A DNA stretch of 64,000 nucleotides from Clarkia xantiana subsp. parviflora (GCA_036873135.1 JAPTYO010000059.1:4209066-4273065), one strand, 5' to 3'. Shown: positions 35,701 through 47,255, counted from the first letter of the stretch. Program-made: numbers and translations. Notes: generated from the sequence alone by a model not told the origin.

Positions 35701-36176
35701 GTCAGTTGCGTGGTCTGGATACAATATTGATGAAGTCAAGGAAATTAGAGCCTGTAGTGACACCCCATATGAAAAAACATATTGAGTGCATAACAGACGA
35801 AATCCGTAGCCTGTACATACAGACTGGTGACGATACCCGGTTTGAACGATTAATGAGTGCGGAGCTGTCACCTGACGATGACGAGCCTCAACAACAGCAA
35901 CCACCCATTAGCCAGCATGTAGGGGTGTCGTCTTATGCACCTCCATCTTATGGACATCCACAGGGACCTCCGTCGTATGGACCTCCGTCGTATGGACCTC
36001 CGTCGTATGGACATCCGTCGTATGGACATCCGTCGTATGGACCTCCATCGTATGGCATGGGTGGTCCTCTGCCGATGTATGGATCAAGCAGTAATCAACC
36101 GTCGTATGAACAGGGTTTTCATCAATCGTCGTATAGACCGGGTGGTCGTAGCCCATTCGGTGTTGAAAAACCCTAA
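32752..36176 (+). pseudogene. Plant mobile domain (PMD/MAIN-like) gene of the MULE, broken
   Basis: Likely exons: 32752-32880, about 34112-34787, 34890-35060, 35138-35614, 35706-36176. Exon 1 starts MESGEGSARRGRGGRRR; after a stop it continues PINPVLLFDQPRHRSQ, typical of PMD N-termini. Exon 2 has the PMD core: HALVERWRPEIHTFHLP, GEMTITLKDVAMILGLPVDG and ARAYIFILLGQCLF. Then VWCWEHIGIGRP, ITWDPW and DYLRWYAQRT follow. The C-terminus is acidic, then a Pro-Ser-Tyr-Gly repeat. Lesions: TAG at 32812, TGA at 34535, and one extra A in the 8-A run at 34742-34749 that shifts frame before the GVLLQ segment. Intron 1 is long (about 1.2 kb) and AT-rich. Cellular relatives (MAIN, MAIL1) act in silencing and genome stability; the role in the element is unknown. 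Confidence 0.85.
32881..34111 (+). other. Probable first intron of the PMD gene
   Basis: AT-rich, no open frame of note. It starts GTGATC after ACG. The acceptor is uncertain among several AG sites just before 34118. Confidence 0.4.
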
Positions 36177-37625
36177 ATTTCGAAATTCTCCAAAAATTTA
36201 AATAAATTACAGATTTTTATTTAAGTAATAAAAGAAATATGTTTTAAGTTTCATTGTATTTGGAGTTGTAGATAAACGACAATCTTCCGAGAAAGTTCGG
36301 ACATTAATGGTCGTCATGGCGTACGTATGAATGATTCATATATATTCTACAAGATTGTCACCGTTTGCGGCAATGGATTTACCTAATAAGTAAGAAGTCA
36401 TAGTAAATTTTTCAGATTTTTTTTGAATTTCATGTAAAAATCGATATTTGGTCTAAAAACTTCGTTTTAGGGGGTCGTAGCCCATTCGGTGTTGAAAAAC
36501 CCTAAATTTCGAAATTCTCCAAAAAATTTAAAAAAATTACAGATTTTTATTTAAGTAATAAAAGAAATATGTTTTAAGTTTCATTGTATTTGGAGTTGTA
36601 GATAAACGACAATCTTCCGAGAAAGTTCGGACATTAATGGTCGTTTTGACGTACGTATGAATGATTCATATATATTCTACAAGACTCCAAATTTGTCACC
36701 GTTTGCAGCAATGGATTTCCCTAATAAGTAAGAAGTCATAGTAAAATTTTCAGATTTTTTTGAATTTCATGTAAAAATCGATATTTGGTCTAAAAACTTC
36801 GTCTTAGGGGGTCGTAGCCCATTCGGTGTTGAAAAACCCTAAATTTCGAAATTCTCCAAAAAATTTAAAAAAATTACAGATTTTTATTTAAGTAATAAAA
36901 GAAAAAAGTTTTAAGTTTCATTGTATTTGGAGTTGTAGATAAACGACAATCTTCCGAGAAAGTTCGGACATTAATGGTCGTTTTGACGTACGTATGAATG
37001 ATTCATATATATTCTACAAGACTCCAAATTTGTCACCGTTTGCGGCAATGGATTTTCCTAATAAGTAAGAAGTCATAGTAAATTTTTCAGAGTTTTTTTG
37101 AATTTCATGTAAAAATCGATATTTGGTCTAAAAACTTCGTTTTAGGGGGTCGTAGCCCATTCGGTGTTGAAAAACCCTAAATTTTGAAATTCTCCAAAAA
37201 ATTTAAAAAAATTACAGATTTTTATTTAAGTAATAAAAGAAATATGTTTTAAGTTTCATTGTATTTGGAGTTGTAGATAAACGACAATCTTCCGAGAAAG
37301 TTCGGACATTAATGGTCGTTTTGACGTACGTATGAATGATTCATATATATTCTACAGGACTCCAAATTTGTCACCGTTTGCGGCAATGGATTTCCCTAAT
37401 AAGTAAGAAGATAGTAAATTTTTCATATTTTTTTGAATTTCATGTAAAAATCGATATTTGGTCTAAAAACTTCGTTTTAGGGGGTCGTAGCCCATTCGGT
37501 GTTGAAAAACCCTAAATTTCGAAATTCTCCAAAAAATTTAAAATAAATTACAGATTTTTATTTAAGTAATAAAAGAAATATTTTTTAAGTTTCATTGTAT
37601 TTGGAGTTGTAGATAAACGACAATG
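36144..37625. repeat. 337-bp tandem repeat, about 4.4 units, containing the PMD gene end
   Basis: Unit starts at 36144, 36473, 36810, 37148 and 37483 (the last is partial). Each unit opens with the final codons and stop of the PMD gene (GGTCGTAGCCCATTCGGTG, then GAAAAACCCTAA) and continues with 300 bp of AT-rich 3' sequence, including GACGTACGTATGAATGATTC. Units differ by few substitutions and small gaps. Only the first unit's opening is coding. It separates the convergent 3' ends of the PMD and transposase genes. Confidence 0.95.
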
Positions 37626-37722
37626 TAGATAACTGTCAATACATTAACCCAACAATATCGAAATACATTAAAGAAAAACAAACAAACAAAATACAGGTAC
37701 ATCATAATGAAATTATTAAATA

Positions 37723-38589
37723 TCAACTAGTGGATTTGCAACTTCTTATGTTATGACCTTCCTGACCACATTTACCGCATCTATTCACCTTGGACGGTTG
37801 GCGAGACGGTTGGCTAGTGTCCATCTCGTTGGTAATTCTCACCTTTTTTCTCCCCTTTGGTGAAATAAGCATATGAGGATGAACAATCACGGTTGGACCG
37901 TCCCACACTGGCCAATTATGCTCTTGACGTAAAGGTTGAAATGCATGTTCATACGCCTTAATAATGTTTTCTATCTTGAATTGACTGTCAACGTATGAAA
38001 AGACGCTTGCATGAACCTGTGTAATTGCACATATGGTGTGTTTGCATGGGCTTCCGAACAACCTCCACTCGCCGCATTCACACTCCTTATCATCAAGGTT
38101 TACTACATATGGTTGACCGTCACGAGTCGAAACGCGAAAAACTACGCCGTGACCAAACCGTATAGCAGTAAAGAACCTTGATTCTTCGATTGCTTTACTT
38201 AACCTAGCCCGAATTTTCTCTGGAAATATGTGGCCTTCGGTTAACTCACGTCTGGCTTCTACCGTATGATCAATCCAATATTTATTCATTCTCATGAATG
38301 TACCTTCAATCAACGCTGTAACCGGCAATGACCTAGCACCCTTGAGGACTTTGTTAAAAACCTCAGAATGATTCGTTGTCATATTACCGAATCGAAGACC
38401 TCCATCATGAGACAGCGCCCACGTGCTGATGTCTCCCATTCTTTCAATGAAACCCTTGTATTTGCCATCATCCGCTTCTAGCCACTTTTGAAGTTCAGTA
38501 AGACACTTATGCTTGTTTGAAGTCCAAAGCATCTCTTGAAAAACCTCCTTCAACTTCTTATTTTTGAAGTGAGTGTTGAAGTTGCTAGC
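37723..38589 (-). pseudogene. MULE transposase, C-terminal part (SWIM and zinc knuckle)
   Basis: C-terminal about 287 codons of the mudrA-type transposase whose N-terminal part is at 49603-51110; the frame runs straight across when the nested retrotransposon and one ctagc duplication are ignored. It holds the SWIM zinc finger (CECGEWRLFGSPCKH) and a CCHC knuckle (CGKCGQEGHNIRSC) near the TGA at 37723. MULE transposases normally end with SWIM and often CCHC. There are no internal stops in this part. Confidence 0.92.
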
Positions 38590-39205
38590 TGTTGGATCAC
38601 GGCGGGAGCTCCGGTTACGGTGACGGATTCCTTAGCTCCTCGCAATCCTGCATAAGGGGAATAGAGGGCAGTGGCCCAGAATCCCTCTCCGATGCTTAAC
38701 GTAAGTACGGCGGTCAACAGAGCAAGCAAGTGATATGAGTGTATGTGTAAAACGTAACCCTAATCTGGAATAACTTCCCTCCTTTTATAGAGGAAGGCTA
38801 TCCCAGTTACCTGATTAGGTGGTTGGATCGTGATCCACTATCCCACGTATCTCGCCATGTATCTTGCCCTGTATCTCGTATAGTTACTCGTATCCCACAT
38901 ATCTCGCCCATTATACCACTACTGTAATCATGGCGAGATTTCCGGGATTGTGCCCTTACTGGGGAGTCTCGATCATTATCGGAGGCTCCTAAGTTACATC
39001 ATTGAGGATTCGGTGTCGGGGAGTGGTGTCAACTCCCATATCGGGACCGACTACGTCCAGGTCCGATATCTTCGGGGCTCTTCCCTATCGGAGCCTCCTT
39101 CCGTCGGAGCCCTTAGCCTTCCAGCAGCCCAGCTCCCAGCCCACTAGGCCTAGTCGCTGCTTGCCAATCGTCAAGGGACCTAACGGCCTTTGCCAGGGCC
39201 CATCA
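38590..39205 (-). repeat. 3' LTR of the Tat element
   Basis: 616 bp, TG...CA ends. On the coding strand it is preceded by a G-rich polypurine tract (CTTGGGGGCAAA, complement of 39206-39217). The two differences from the other LTR are T for G in CCTGCA[T/G]AAGG (38653) and G for A in GTAC[G/A]... at about 38710. Confidence 0.97.
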
Positions 39206-39768
39206 TTTGCCCCCAAGACGTGAGGGACTTATAGTGCGTCGCGTCTTCCAACGTCGGATTCTTCTGCATCCCCGTCGGAGGCCTTTGCATGGAATGTCGG
39301 AGGCCATTGCCTTGGGTCTTTTCAAGATCCTTTGGGATTCTGCTTGGACTCGAAGGGATTTCTCGATCGGACCAGCATTAAATGCGGATAGGAGATGAGG
39401 GAACGTTTCGGGCTCTGCGCACCTACCTGCTGAAAAAGTACTTTTTCAACCGTTCCAATACGTCATTACTCTTGTCTTATCTGTCCCATGCGTTCTGACG
39501 GTTCAGATTAAAACCGTTCCTATTCTCCGAATTTGTACGTTTCCCTTTGGACGATTATGATTGAATCGTTTTGAATTGTGTGGCTCAGATTGTCCGCCTC
39601 TTCAGTTCCCCTTTTCTTCTCTTATAAAGTCCTAACCCTAGGCACTGTTTCATCTTTCTTTTACCTCTCCTTCTTTGCGATCCTAAGAGCTTTGATTCTC
39701 CAGATTTCGAGTTTTCACCGGCGATTCGAGCAGTTCAAGCTTTTCCGATCACGACCACTTCAACCACC

Positions 39769-42520
39769 ATGTCTGGTAAGATTCTTCACCTTATTGCTCT
39801 TTTCCTTTTCATCTTTGATTTTCTTTAGGTTTCAATTCTTTCCTCCTTCCTTCCCTCGACGATTTTCAGCCGAGGGATCTGCTACTGCTGGCCAATCCTT
39901 CGTCTTCAAATATCTCAAGAACACGCTTGCGCCCCTTAGCTACGAAAGGGCGTGTATAGAGTGTGGTATTTTTGAATCTTCCTTCGGAGCCCGCTATCCG
40001 TATGAACAATTCAGTTCTCGTGAGGCTCGAACTACGCTCCCCAAAGGAGATGAAGTGTTCATCTCCCCGGGGCAGATTCGTGCAGGAATTCGACTGCCCT
40101 TCTGTCCGAGTTGGGTGGAGCTGTGCAACCATTATAAGACGTACCCTACGACCTTCTCTCCACACGCGATCCGTACATGGATTGCTTTTCAAGTGTGGTG
40201 TGATATCAATGGGGAGGACTGGAGCTATTCCCTGGAGCTCTGGCGGGTTCTCTACAAGATGACCTGCAACAAGGACGGAATCTGCTCCTTTTCTCCCCGC
40301 CAACCTGAGGGGACCGATGAGCAGTATAGAGAGATGGGCTGGGACAGGAAGGTGTCCTGGAATATTTGCAAGGAACGGGCCATCATCTCCGACAAAGGGA
40401 ACGACAATGCTAATTGGAAGGAGCAATACTTCTTCATCCAGCCTGGTCCCATCGAGTGGCCGAGGACCATTGTGGAGGCTGATCCCCCCGTGCCTTTTCG
40501 TTCGTGGTCGGAGCAGACTCGGAGGGCCTTGATGCTTATCCAAGCTCGTCGCTGGGAGGAGGGCTACCAGCCCTTCGAGGCCACTTCTGTCACTGACCAG
40601 CAGCGGATCAAGATTGGGATTATGCTGATCGATCCCAAGGCTGGGGGAAAAGTTCGTGATGGTGTTTCCAATGTAATTCTCTGGGTAATCTTCTAATTAT
40701 TTCTTTTTTACTGCTTACAGCCCCTCGAACATCGCTGACCGTCCGTCTGTTTCAGGAGGATACCGATGCCTCCCACTCACTGAAGCGCAAGAAGAAGCCT
40801 TCCCACCGAAAGACTTCTGCCCCTTCGGGGCCGTCCAAGAAGAAGGCAAAGACCTCTGAGGCCCCAGGGTCTGCCCCCACCTCCGAGGGGCGGACTAATG
40901 TGGATGTAGTCCGGTCCGCCTTCAACGTCCGCTCCGAAAAGGAAGGTAAGGAGGTCTTTCGTGCTATTAAAAGATATAGGGAGTTAGTACCTCAGGATCT
41001 TCAAGCCTCCGATATGGAAGGACGAATTAGGGATGTCGGGAATATCCTTCGAGGGGAAACTCCACATGTTCTCGAGGCGGGCTATTATGACTTTTTCGGC
41101 AAAGAAAGATTTATGGAGCGTTGTTTAATCTGGCACACCGATATCAAATTAATCCCTCGACTTATTCGCCCCGCTGCAGGTCCTGCGGACGTCGCCCCTG
41201 CTGCACCTGCCTCGGATTCCGCGCCTGCGGCGGAGCCGGTGGTGGAAGATGTCCCGACGGAAGACCGGGGCGAATTCGGTCGGGTGACCAGCTTGGAGGA
41301 CTCTCCTTCCGATGATCGAGCTGAGGAGGAAGGCCTCATCCTCCGAGGAAAATCGAGGTTGACTCCCGTGAAGTCATCCGGTGGGAAGGCATCTCCACTT
41401 CCCACCACGCCGCCATCGTCCTCTGCTCCACCATCCTCGCCAGTTGGGGGTGTGACCCCCGAAGCTCGAGTGAGCGAGGAAGCTGAAGAGCCCCGCCTGG
41501 TAGTACCTCCGTTTCCTTTGGATGGGGACTACTATCAAGCCTTCTCTTCGGACCAGGGCTCCGAGCCTTGGAGACCGGTGGAGTCCCTTCGGGGGATCCC
41601 TCTGCATCGGGGGTGCCAGGAGAAGAACCTGGCCTTGCACTTAGTGTCGGGCTCAGTTCCGCCCTCTTTGAGGCGTCCCCTTTCTCTGGAAGGGGAAGAC
41701 ATCGATGCAGACATCCGACAGATGGCTGTTCGTCGGATAGAGGTAAGTGAACTTTTCCTTTTATTCATCTGAGGGTGTTCCGACGTCTGAGTGCTAAGCT
41801 GTATTCGCCCTTCAGGAAATCGCGGACCAGGATCGCTGCTTTGGCTACATCCTGTCTTTGCGAGAGGCTTTGGAGCGAGAACGGGCCAACTCCAACCTCG
41901 AGAGTCTGACCAAGCTCCAAGAGGACTTAGCTGCCTCCGAGGCGTCAAGGCTCCGAGCGGAGGAGCGGGCCGAAGAGATCCGGCAACAGGCTGAGGAGGA
42001 TAGGCAGCGAGCTGAGGAGGTCCGAGTCAAGCTTACTCAAGAAGTTCAATCCCAGCGCCGGCAGAATCTAAGTCTTGAGAGCTCGCTCAAGCGGGAACAG
42101 CAGGCGGCCATGGCGGATCGGAGCCAGGCTGCCTTCGAGAAGGCAGCGTTGCAGGAAGCAGCTGAGCGGCTGAAGCTCGAGAAGCAGCGGGCCATCGCGG
42201 AGCTAGAAGAGGCGAGGGCGGATCACTCCGCCCAACTAACAAACGCGAAGGTCCAGGGCCGCGAAGAGTACCGGAGCTCGGAGGACTTCAAGGAGGATGC
42301 GGCGAAACATTGTCAAGAGGATCTGCGAAATGCCATCCTCGATATTGTCGAAGAACTTAATGAGACTTATGGGGACTCCATCGACTTGAGGAAGTCCAAG
42401 ACTCTTGGCCCAGCCGCCGAAACGTACCTCAGCCTTCCTTCAGAAAGCTCCTCTGAAGACGCCGACGAGTCTGCCCCTCCGAAGCCTTCCGAAGATTCAG
42501 CACCTGGAGACCGAGTTTAA
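39769..42520 (+). CDS. Antisense extra gene of the Tat element (gypsy-type 'Transposase_28'-like), four exons
   Basis: Exons 39769-39775, 39870-40672, 40756-41742, 41816-42520; GT-AG introns keep frame for 833 residues. The intron-2 donor could also be at 40685, adding four codons in frame. CCACCATG context; TATA-like TTATAAA at 39622-39628. The N-terminal third (SPGQIRAGIRLPFCPSWVEL, HAIRTWIAFQVWC, then FFIQPGP) resembles proteins annotated as putative gypsy-type transposon (Transposase_28). The middle is Pro/Ala/Ser-rich and acidic, with a KRKKK/KKKAK basic patch. Residues about 600-740 form a long Glu/Arg/Ala coiled coil; the tail is acidic. It runs opposite to gag-pol between pol and the 3' LTR, as known for Tat elements. 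Function unknown; the frame is intact. Confidence 0.85.
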
Positions 42521-42659
42521 AGTCTTAAGTCCTTGTACTTCTTCCTTACTATCTCTTTTGTACCGAACCTTTTAGGCCTTCGAGCCTTTTATGAATGTTT
42601 TCTTTTCGGTCATGCTCTTCGCAATTCTTTTATCGGACCTTAAGAACTTTAAGGCTTTC

Positions 42660-43240
42660 CGTCGTCCTATGACGCTTTTAATCGAACCTTAATAACTTTA
42701 AGGATTTTTCGGACGTCCAATGACGCTTTTTAATCGAACCTTAATAACTTTAAGGATTTTTCGGACGTCCAATGACGCTTTTTAATCGAACCTTAATAAC
42801 TTAAGGATTTTTCGGACGTCCAATGACGCTTTTTAATCGAACCTTAAAAACTTAAGGATTTTTCGGACGTCCACTGACGCTTTTAATCGAACCTTAAAAA
42901 CTTAAGGATTTTCGGACGTCCAATGACGCTTTTTAATCGGACCTTAAAAACTTAAGGATTTTCGGACGTCCACTGACGCTTTTAATCGAACCTTAAAAAC
43001 TTAAGGATTTTCGGACGTCCAATGACGCTTTTTAATCGGACCTTAAAAACTTAAGGATTTTCGGACGTCCAATGACGCTTTTTAATCGGACCTTAAAAAC
43101 TTAAGGATTTTCGGACGTCCAATGACGCTTTTTAATCGGACCTTAAAAACTTAAGGACTTTCGGACGTCCAATGACGCTTTTTAATCGGACCTTAAAAAC
43201 TTAAGGATTTTCGGACGTCCAATGACGCTTTTTAAATGTA
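42660..43240. repeat. 51-bp tandem repeat, about 11 units, in the Tat 3' untranslated region
   Basis: Unit core TTTTCGGACGTCCAATGACG followed by CTTTTTAATCG[A/G]ACCTTA and AAAACTTAAGGA, period about 51 bp. It sits between the 3' ends of the antisense gene and pol. Each unit has inverted AACCTTAA/TTAAGG motifs. 3' regions of Tat/Ogre-type elements are known sources of satellite DNA. Confidence 0.95.
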
Positions 43241-43364
43241 TCGAGAACAACTCAGGAATACTTTGATCAGAAGTAACTTCTTTATTGATTGATGTCTTTA
43301 ATATAGCATGCACCACTCAGGGCGACTTAATTACATCTTCGCGCCTCCACGGGCGACTTATTCG

Positions 43365-46300
43365 TCAAACATGGCACTTCTTCAGATGTTCGCCGCTAAA
43401 GGTGTTTCTTAAAACCTTGCCGTCGGGATCTTCTAACTTGTAAGCGTTCGGGGCCGGCATGCCTACGATCTTGTAAGGCCCTTCCCATTTCGGGGACATC
43501 TTGTTGATCCGATCTTGTAGGGCGAATTCGTTCCGTCGTAGGACCAGCTCTCCTGTGTAGAACTGTCGCGACTTGACCTTCCGATTGTAGTACCTGGCCG
43601 TCGCCAAACGCATCCGAGCTTGCGCTATGTCGGCCTCCAGCCGTTTTTCCTCTAGCAGGGACAACTCCAGGCGCCTTGTTTCGTCATTCGTCAAAGGTCC
43701 TATTCTGGCTCTTCCTGGACTCGTCGAGGGCTCATAGCTGCTGGTTCGATGGGACGCCACCGCGATTTCCACGGGAGCGACCGCCTCTGTTCCGTAAACA
43801 AGTGCGAACGGGGTTTCACCTGTTGACCGCTTGGGTGTCGTTCGGACCGCCCACAACACGTTCTCCAGTTCGTCCAGCCATTTTCCGTCCAAAGCGTAGA
43901 CCCTTTTCTTCAAGCCCTCCATCACGATTTTGTTGGCCGCCTCTACCTGCCCATTGGTCTGAGCGTGGTGGACGGATGCTGTTCGATGCTCGATACCGAA
44001 CTCGTCTAGGAATCTCTCCAACTGGGCCCCATTAAACGGAGGACCATTGTCACTGATGATCACCTTCGGCACCCCATATCTTGACAAAATTCGGGTCTGA
44101 AGGAACTTAATGATATGTCCTGCTGTTGTTTTGGCTAGCGGCTTAGCCTCGATCCACTTCGAGAAGTAGTCGATCGCGACCAGCAGATGTGTGCACTGGC
44201 TCCTTGCTTTCGGAAGGGGTCCCACCAGGTCGATGCCCCACTGTGCGAAGGGCCAAGCACTCCCGATGGGCATCAAATCAGCGGCGGGAGCTGTGATATT
44301 CGAGGCATATCTTTGACACGCGTCACAGGATCGAACAAGCGCCGTTGCCTCCTTATTCATCGTAGGCCAATAATATCCCAAGTTCAACGCCTTCCTCAGG
44401 ATAGATCGAGCGCCTTCGTGACAGGCTGCGACTCCTTCATGCAATTCTCTCAGAATCCGAGTCGTATCGGGTTCGGCCACGCATTTCAAGAAGGGCGTCG
44501 AAAGCAGACCCTTTTTGTATAACTGGTTGTCCACCATCGCGTAATTAATTGACATTCGTCGCAATCGCTCCGCTGCCACTTTATCTTCAGGAAGTGCCCC
44601 CGTCGTTAAGTACACAATTATCGGGGTCATCCATGTGGATTCCTTCTCTGCCCCTGTCCCGATAGCGCACACCTCCAACGGATCGGTGGTCGATAGAATC
44701 ACCTTCTCCAAGAAGTGTACCTTCCGACTCTCTTCCAAAGGTGCCCCCAAGGCATATTTGCTCAAGGCATCAGCCTCCACATTCTCTTCCCTGGGAATCG
44801 CCTCGATATCAAAGCTTTTGAAACTTTCCTTCAAGGTCCTAGCTTCTTGAAGATATTTCTTCATGACCGGATTCTTTGCTCCATACTGCCCCCGAACCTG
44901 ATTTACAATCAGACTAGCATCACACTTCACTTTCAAATGTTTAATTCCGGTGCCCTTTGCGATTTTCAGCCCCGTTATGAGAGCCTCATATTCCGCTTCG
45001 TTATTGGTGGCTCTAAATGTTAGGGCTAATGCATATCGGAGTGGCTCCGCCCCGCCTGGCGGAATCAATATGAACCCCGCACCCGATCCGTCCGAGCTTG
45101 AGGAGCCATCCGTGTACAACTCCCAGGTGTTCTCTTTATTTGGCTGTTCCGACTGCCCTGCCGCCGGGGTCTCTTCAGTATTCCCGGTTGCCCCCTCTAC
45201 TGTTTCCGTTGCTTCAGGATCGGGAATAGTAGATTCAACTATAAAGTCGGCCAATGCCTGCCCTTTGATAGCTGTTCTCGGAGCGAAATGAATTCGAAAC
45301 TCACTAAGTTCCACGGCCCACTTTACTAGTCTCCCCGACGCGTCGGGCCGGCTCAAGAAGTGTTTCAATGGCTGATCAGTCAGCACCGTAATTTCATGCG
45401 CATGGAAGTAGGGCCGTAACTTTCGAGCGGTAATAATCAACGCAAAGAGGTACTTCTCAATCGGAGGATAATTCATTTCACTCTTGGCAAACGCCTTGCT
45501 TACATAATAGACAGGAATCTGACTGCCCTCGACAGCTTTAACTAGAACAGAGCTTATTGCAAACGAAGAAATAGCCAAATAAAGATAGAGTGGCTCGCCT
45601 GGAGCCGGCTTCGCAAGTGGTGGGAGGTCGCGGAGATGTTGTTTGAGTGCTTGGAACGCCGCCTCACATTCAGTAGTCCATTCGAACTGTCGGTTGGCTC
45701 TTAACACATTGAAAAATGGCATCGACCGGTCGCTGGCCTTGGATAAGAAACGATTCATCGAAGCCAGCCGACCGTTCAACACTTGCACCTCCCTATGGTT
45801 GGTCGGGGACTGCATCTCTTCTATCGCCCTTAGTTTCTCGGGATTCACCTCGATCCCCCTCTGGCTCACCATGAAGCCTAGGAACTTCCCGGAGTGGACT
45901 CCGAAAGCACATTTGGCTGGATTCAGGCGGACCTGGTGGAGGTTCATCCTCTCGAAGGCCATTGCCAAGTTGCCCACGTGGTCTGATGCTCGTCGGGACT
46001 TCACTAGCATGTCATCTACATAGGCTTCCATGGTACTCCCAATCATGTCCCCGAATAGCTTGTTCACCATTCTCTGGTATGTCGCCCCCGCATTCACCAG
46101 GCCGAAAGGCATGACGTCATATTGGAAGACTTCACTATCGGCGTAAAAGGCGGTATGTGGGGCATCCTTTTTCGCCATCTTGATCTGGTTATAACCGGAA
46201 TAAGCATCCATAAAGCTTAGCAGCTCATGCCCCGATGTAGCGTCCACCAGTTGGTCGATCCGAGGGAGTGGATAACAGTCCTTCGGGCAGGCCTTGTTTA

Positions 46301-47255
46301 AATCACGGAAGTCGACACACATTCGCCACTTCCCGTTGCTCTTCCTCACTAGTACTGGGTTGGCTATCCAGGTTTGGAATCGGATCTCCCTGATGAATCC
46401 AGCGTCGAGTAGTCTGCCAACCTCCTGCTGGATTGCAATCCTCTTGTCTGTTCCCATCGGGCGTCTCTTCTGTGTGATCGGCTTGACCGTGGGGTCGATA
46501 TTCAGTTCATGCTCGATCACGTCCCGACTGATTCCTGGCATATCGCTCGGAGACCAGGCAAATAACTCCTTGAACTCTTTCAATAGGGCGATCAACTCCT
46601 GAGCTCTTTCCTCGGATAGGGCGGATCCGATCTTTACCCTCCTCTCGGGTCCATCTATCTCGACTTCTTTCAGGTCCTCCATGGGGGCGGGACGCCCAAA
46701 CTCTTCTCGAGGGTCAGCGTCTGTTTGGAGAACCGACATAGCCTCCTTCCTCGATCTTCTCGTGGCGTTGACATAGCATCGTCTCGACGCCACCTGGTCG
46801 CCTTTCACTTCGCCGACCCCATTCTCAGTCGGGAACTTCAGTTTCTGATGGACAGTCGAGGCTACTGCCATCAGTGGGTTGATAGTGGTTCTTCCAATGA
46901 TCGCGTTGTACGTCCCTGTGGATTCGACCACCACGAACTCCACATCTCTCTTCTCCATCTTCCAGCCACTGCCGAACCATACAGGCAGCGTAATAACCCC
47001 CAATGGATAAGAGGTTGTGCCGCAGAATCCTACCATCGGAAAATTGACCTCCCGCAAATCTTTCTTCTTCTTCCCCATCTGCTCCAGGGCGTCGGAGAAG
47101 AGGATGTCGGAGGAGCTTCCTCCATCAATGAGGATCCTCTTCACTTCGAATCCTCCTACATCCAGTGTTACTACTAGGGCTCCTCGTGGGGGGTCTCTAC
47201 TCCCTCTAGATCCTTCGCCGAGAAGGTGATCTCCATCTTCTCCTTCGGGGTCCAC
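43365..47255 (-). CDS. pol: Tat pol: protease, RT, RNase H, second RNase H, integrase
   Basis: 1296-codon open frame. Protease: ILIDGGSSSDILF (residues 41-53; Gly where Thr/Ser is usual after the catalytic Asp). Reverse transcriptase about 255-430 with AYVDDMLVK (411-419). First RNase H about 550-670 (VLTDQPLKHFL). Second, archaeal-type RNase H about 710-835 (ELYTDGSSSSDGSGAG, NNEAEYEAL, EADALSK). Integrase: zinc finger H939, H946, C977, C980; core D1009, D1069 and E1105 (GIDLVGPL, SDNGPPF, GQVEAANK); end EGPYKIVGM. The frame is open to the stop at 43365. The first Met is probably not the true start: the frame joins gag through a one-base change near 47,180 (see gag). Confidence 0.95.
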   Translation of the reverse strand: MDPEGEDGDHLLGEGSRGSRDPPRGALVVTLDVGGFEVKRILIDGGSSSDILFSDALEQMGKKKKDLREVNFPMVGFCGTTSYPLGVITLPVWFGSGWKMEKRDVEFVVVESTGTYNAIIGRTTINPLMAVASTVHQKLKFPTENGVGEVKGDQVASRRCYVNATRRSRKEAMSVLQTDADPREEFGRPAPMEDLKEVEIDGPERRVKIGSALSEERAQELIALLKEFKELFAWSPSDMPGISRDVIEHELNIDPTVKPITQKRRPMGTDKRIAIQQEVGRLLDAGFIREIRFQTWIANPVLVRKSNGKWRMCVDFRDLNKACPKDCYPLPRIDQLVDATSGHELLSFMDAYSGYNQIKMAKKDAPHTAFYADSEVFQYDVMPFGLVNAGATYQRMVNKLFGDMIGSTMEAYVDDMLVKSRRASDHVGNLAMAFERMNLHQVRLNPAKCAFGVHSGKFLGFMVSQRGIEVNPEKLRAIEEMQSPTNHREVQVLNGRLASMNRFLSKASDRSMPFFNVLRANRQFEWTTECEAAFQALKQHLRDLPPLAKPAPGEPLYLYLAISSFAISSVLVKAVEGSQIPVYYVSKAFAKSEMNYPPIEKYLFALIITARKLRPYFHAHEITVLTDQPLKHFLSRPDASGRLVKWAVELSEFRIHFAPRTAIKGQALADFIVESTIPDPEATETVEGATGNTEETPAAGQSEQPNKENTWELYTDGSSSSDGSGAGFILIPPGGAEPLRYALALTFRATNNEAEYEALITGLKIAKGTGIKHLKVKCDASLIVNQVRGQYGAKNPVMKKYLQEARTLKESFKSFDIEAIPREENVEADALSKYALGAPLEESRKVHFLEKVILSTTDPLEVCAIGTGAEKESTWMTPIIVYLTTGALPEDKVAAERLRRMSINYAMVDNQLYKKGLLSTPFLKCVAEPDTTRILRELHEGVAACHEGARSILRKALNLGYYWPTMNKEATALVRSCDACQRYASNITAPAADLMPIGSAWPFAQWGIDLVGPLPKARSQCTHLLVAIDYFSKWIEAKPLAKTTAGHIIKFLQTRILSRYGVPKVIISDNGPPFNGAQLERFLDEFGIEHRTASVHHAQTNGQVEAANKIVMEGLKKRVYALDGKWLDELENVLWAVRTTPKRSTGETPFALVYGTEAVAPVEIAVASHRTSSYEPSTSPGRARIGPLTNDETRRLELSLLEEKRLEADIAQARMRLATARYYNRKVKSRQFYTGELVLRRNEFALQDRINKMSPKWEGPYKIVGMPAPNAYKLEDPDGKVLRNTFSGEHLKKCHV

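Noticed and set aside
35908..36156. Minus-strand frame of His/Thr repeats
   Set aside because: Antisense of the Pro-Ser-Tyr-Gly repeat at the PMD C-terminus.
36144..37625. CRISPR-like or centromeric repeat
   Set aside because: Units are contiguous, have no spacers and are tied to the PMD gene end; the locus is eukaryotic.
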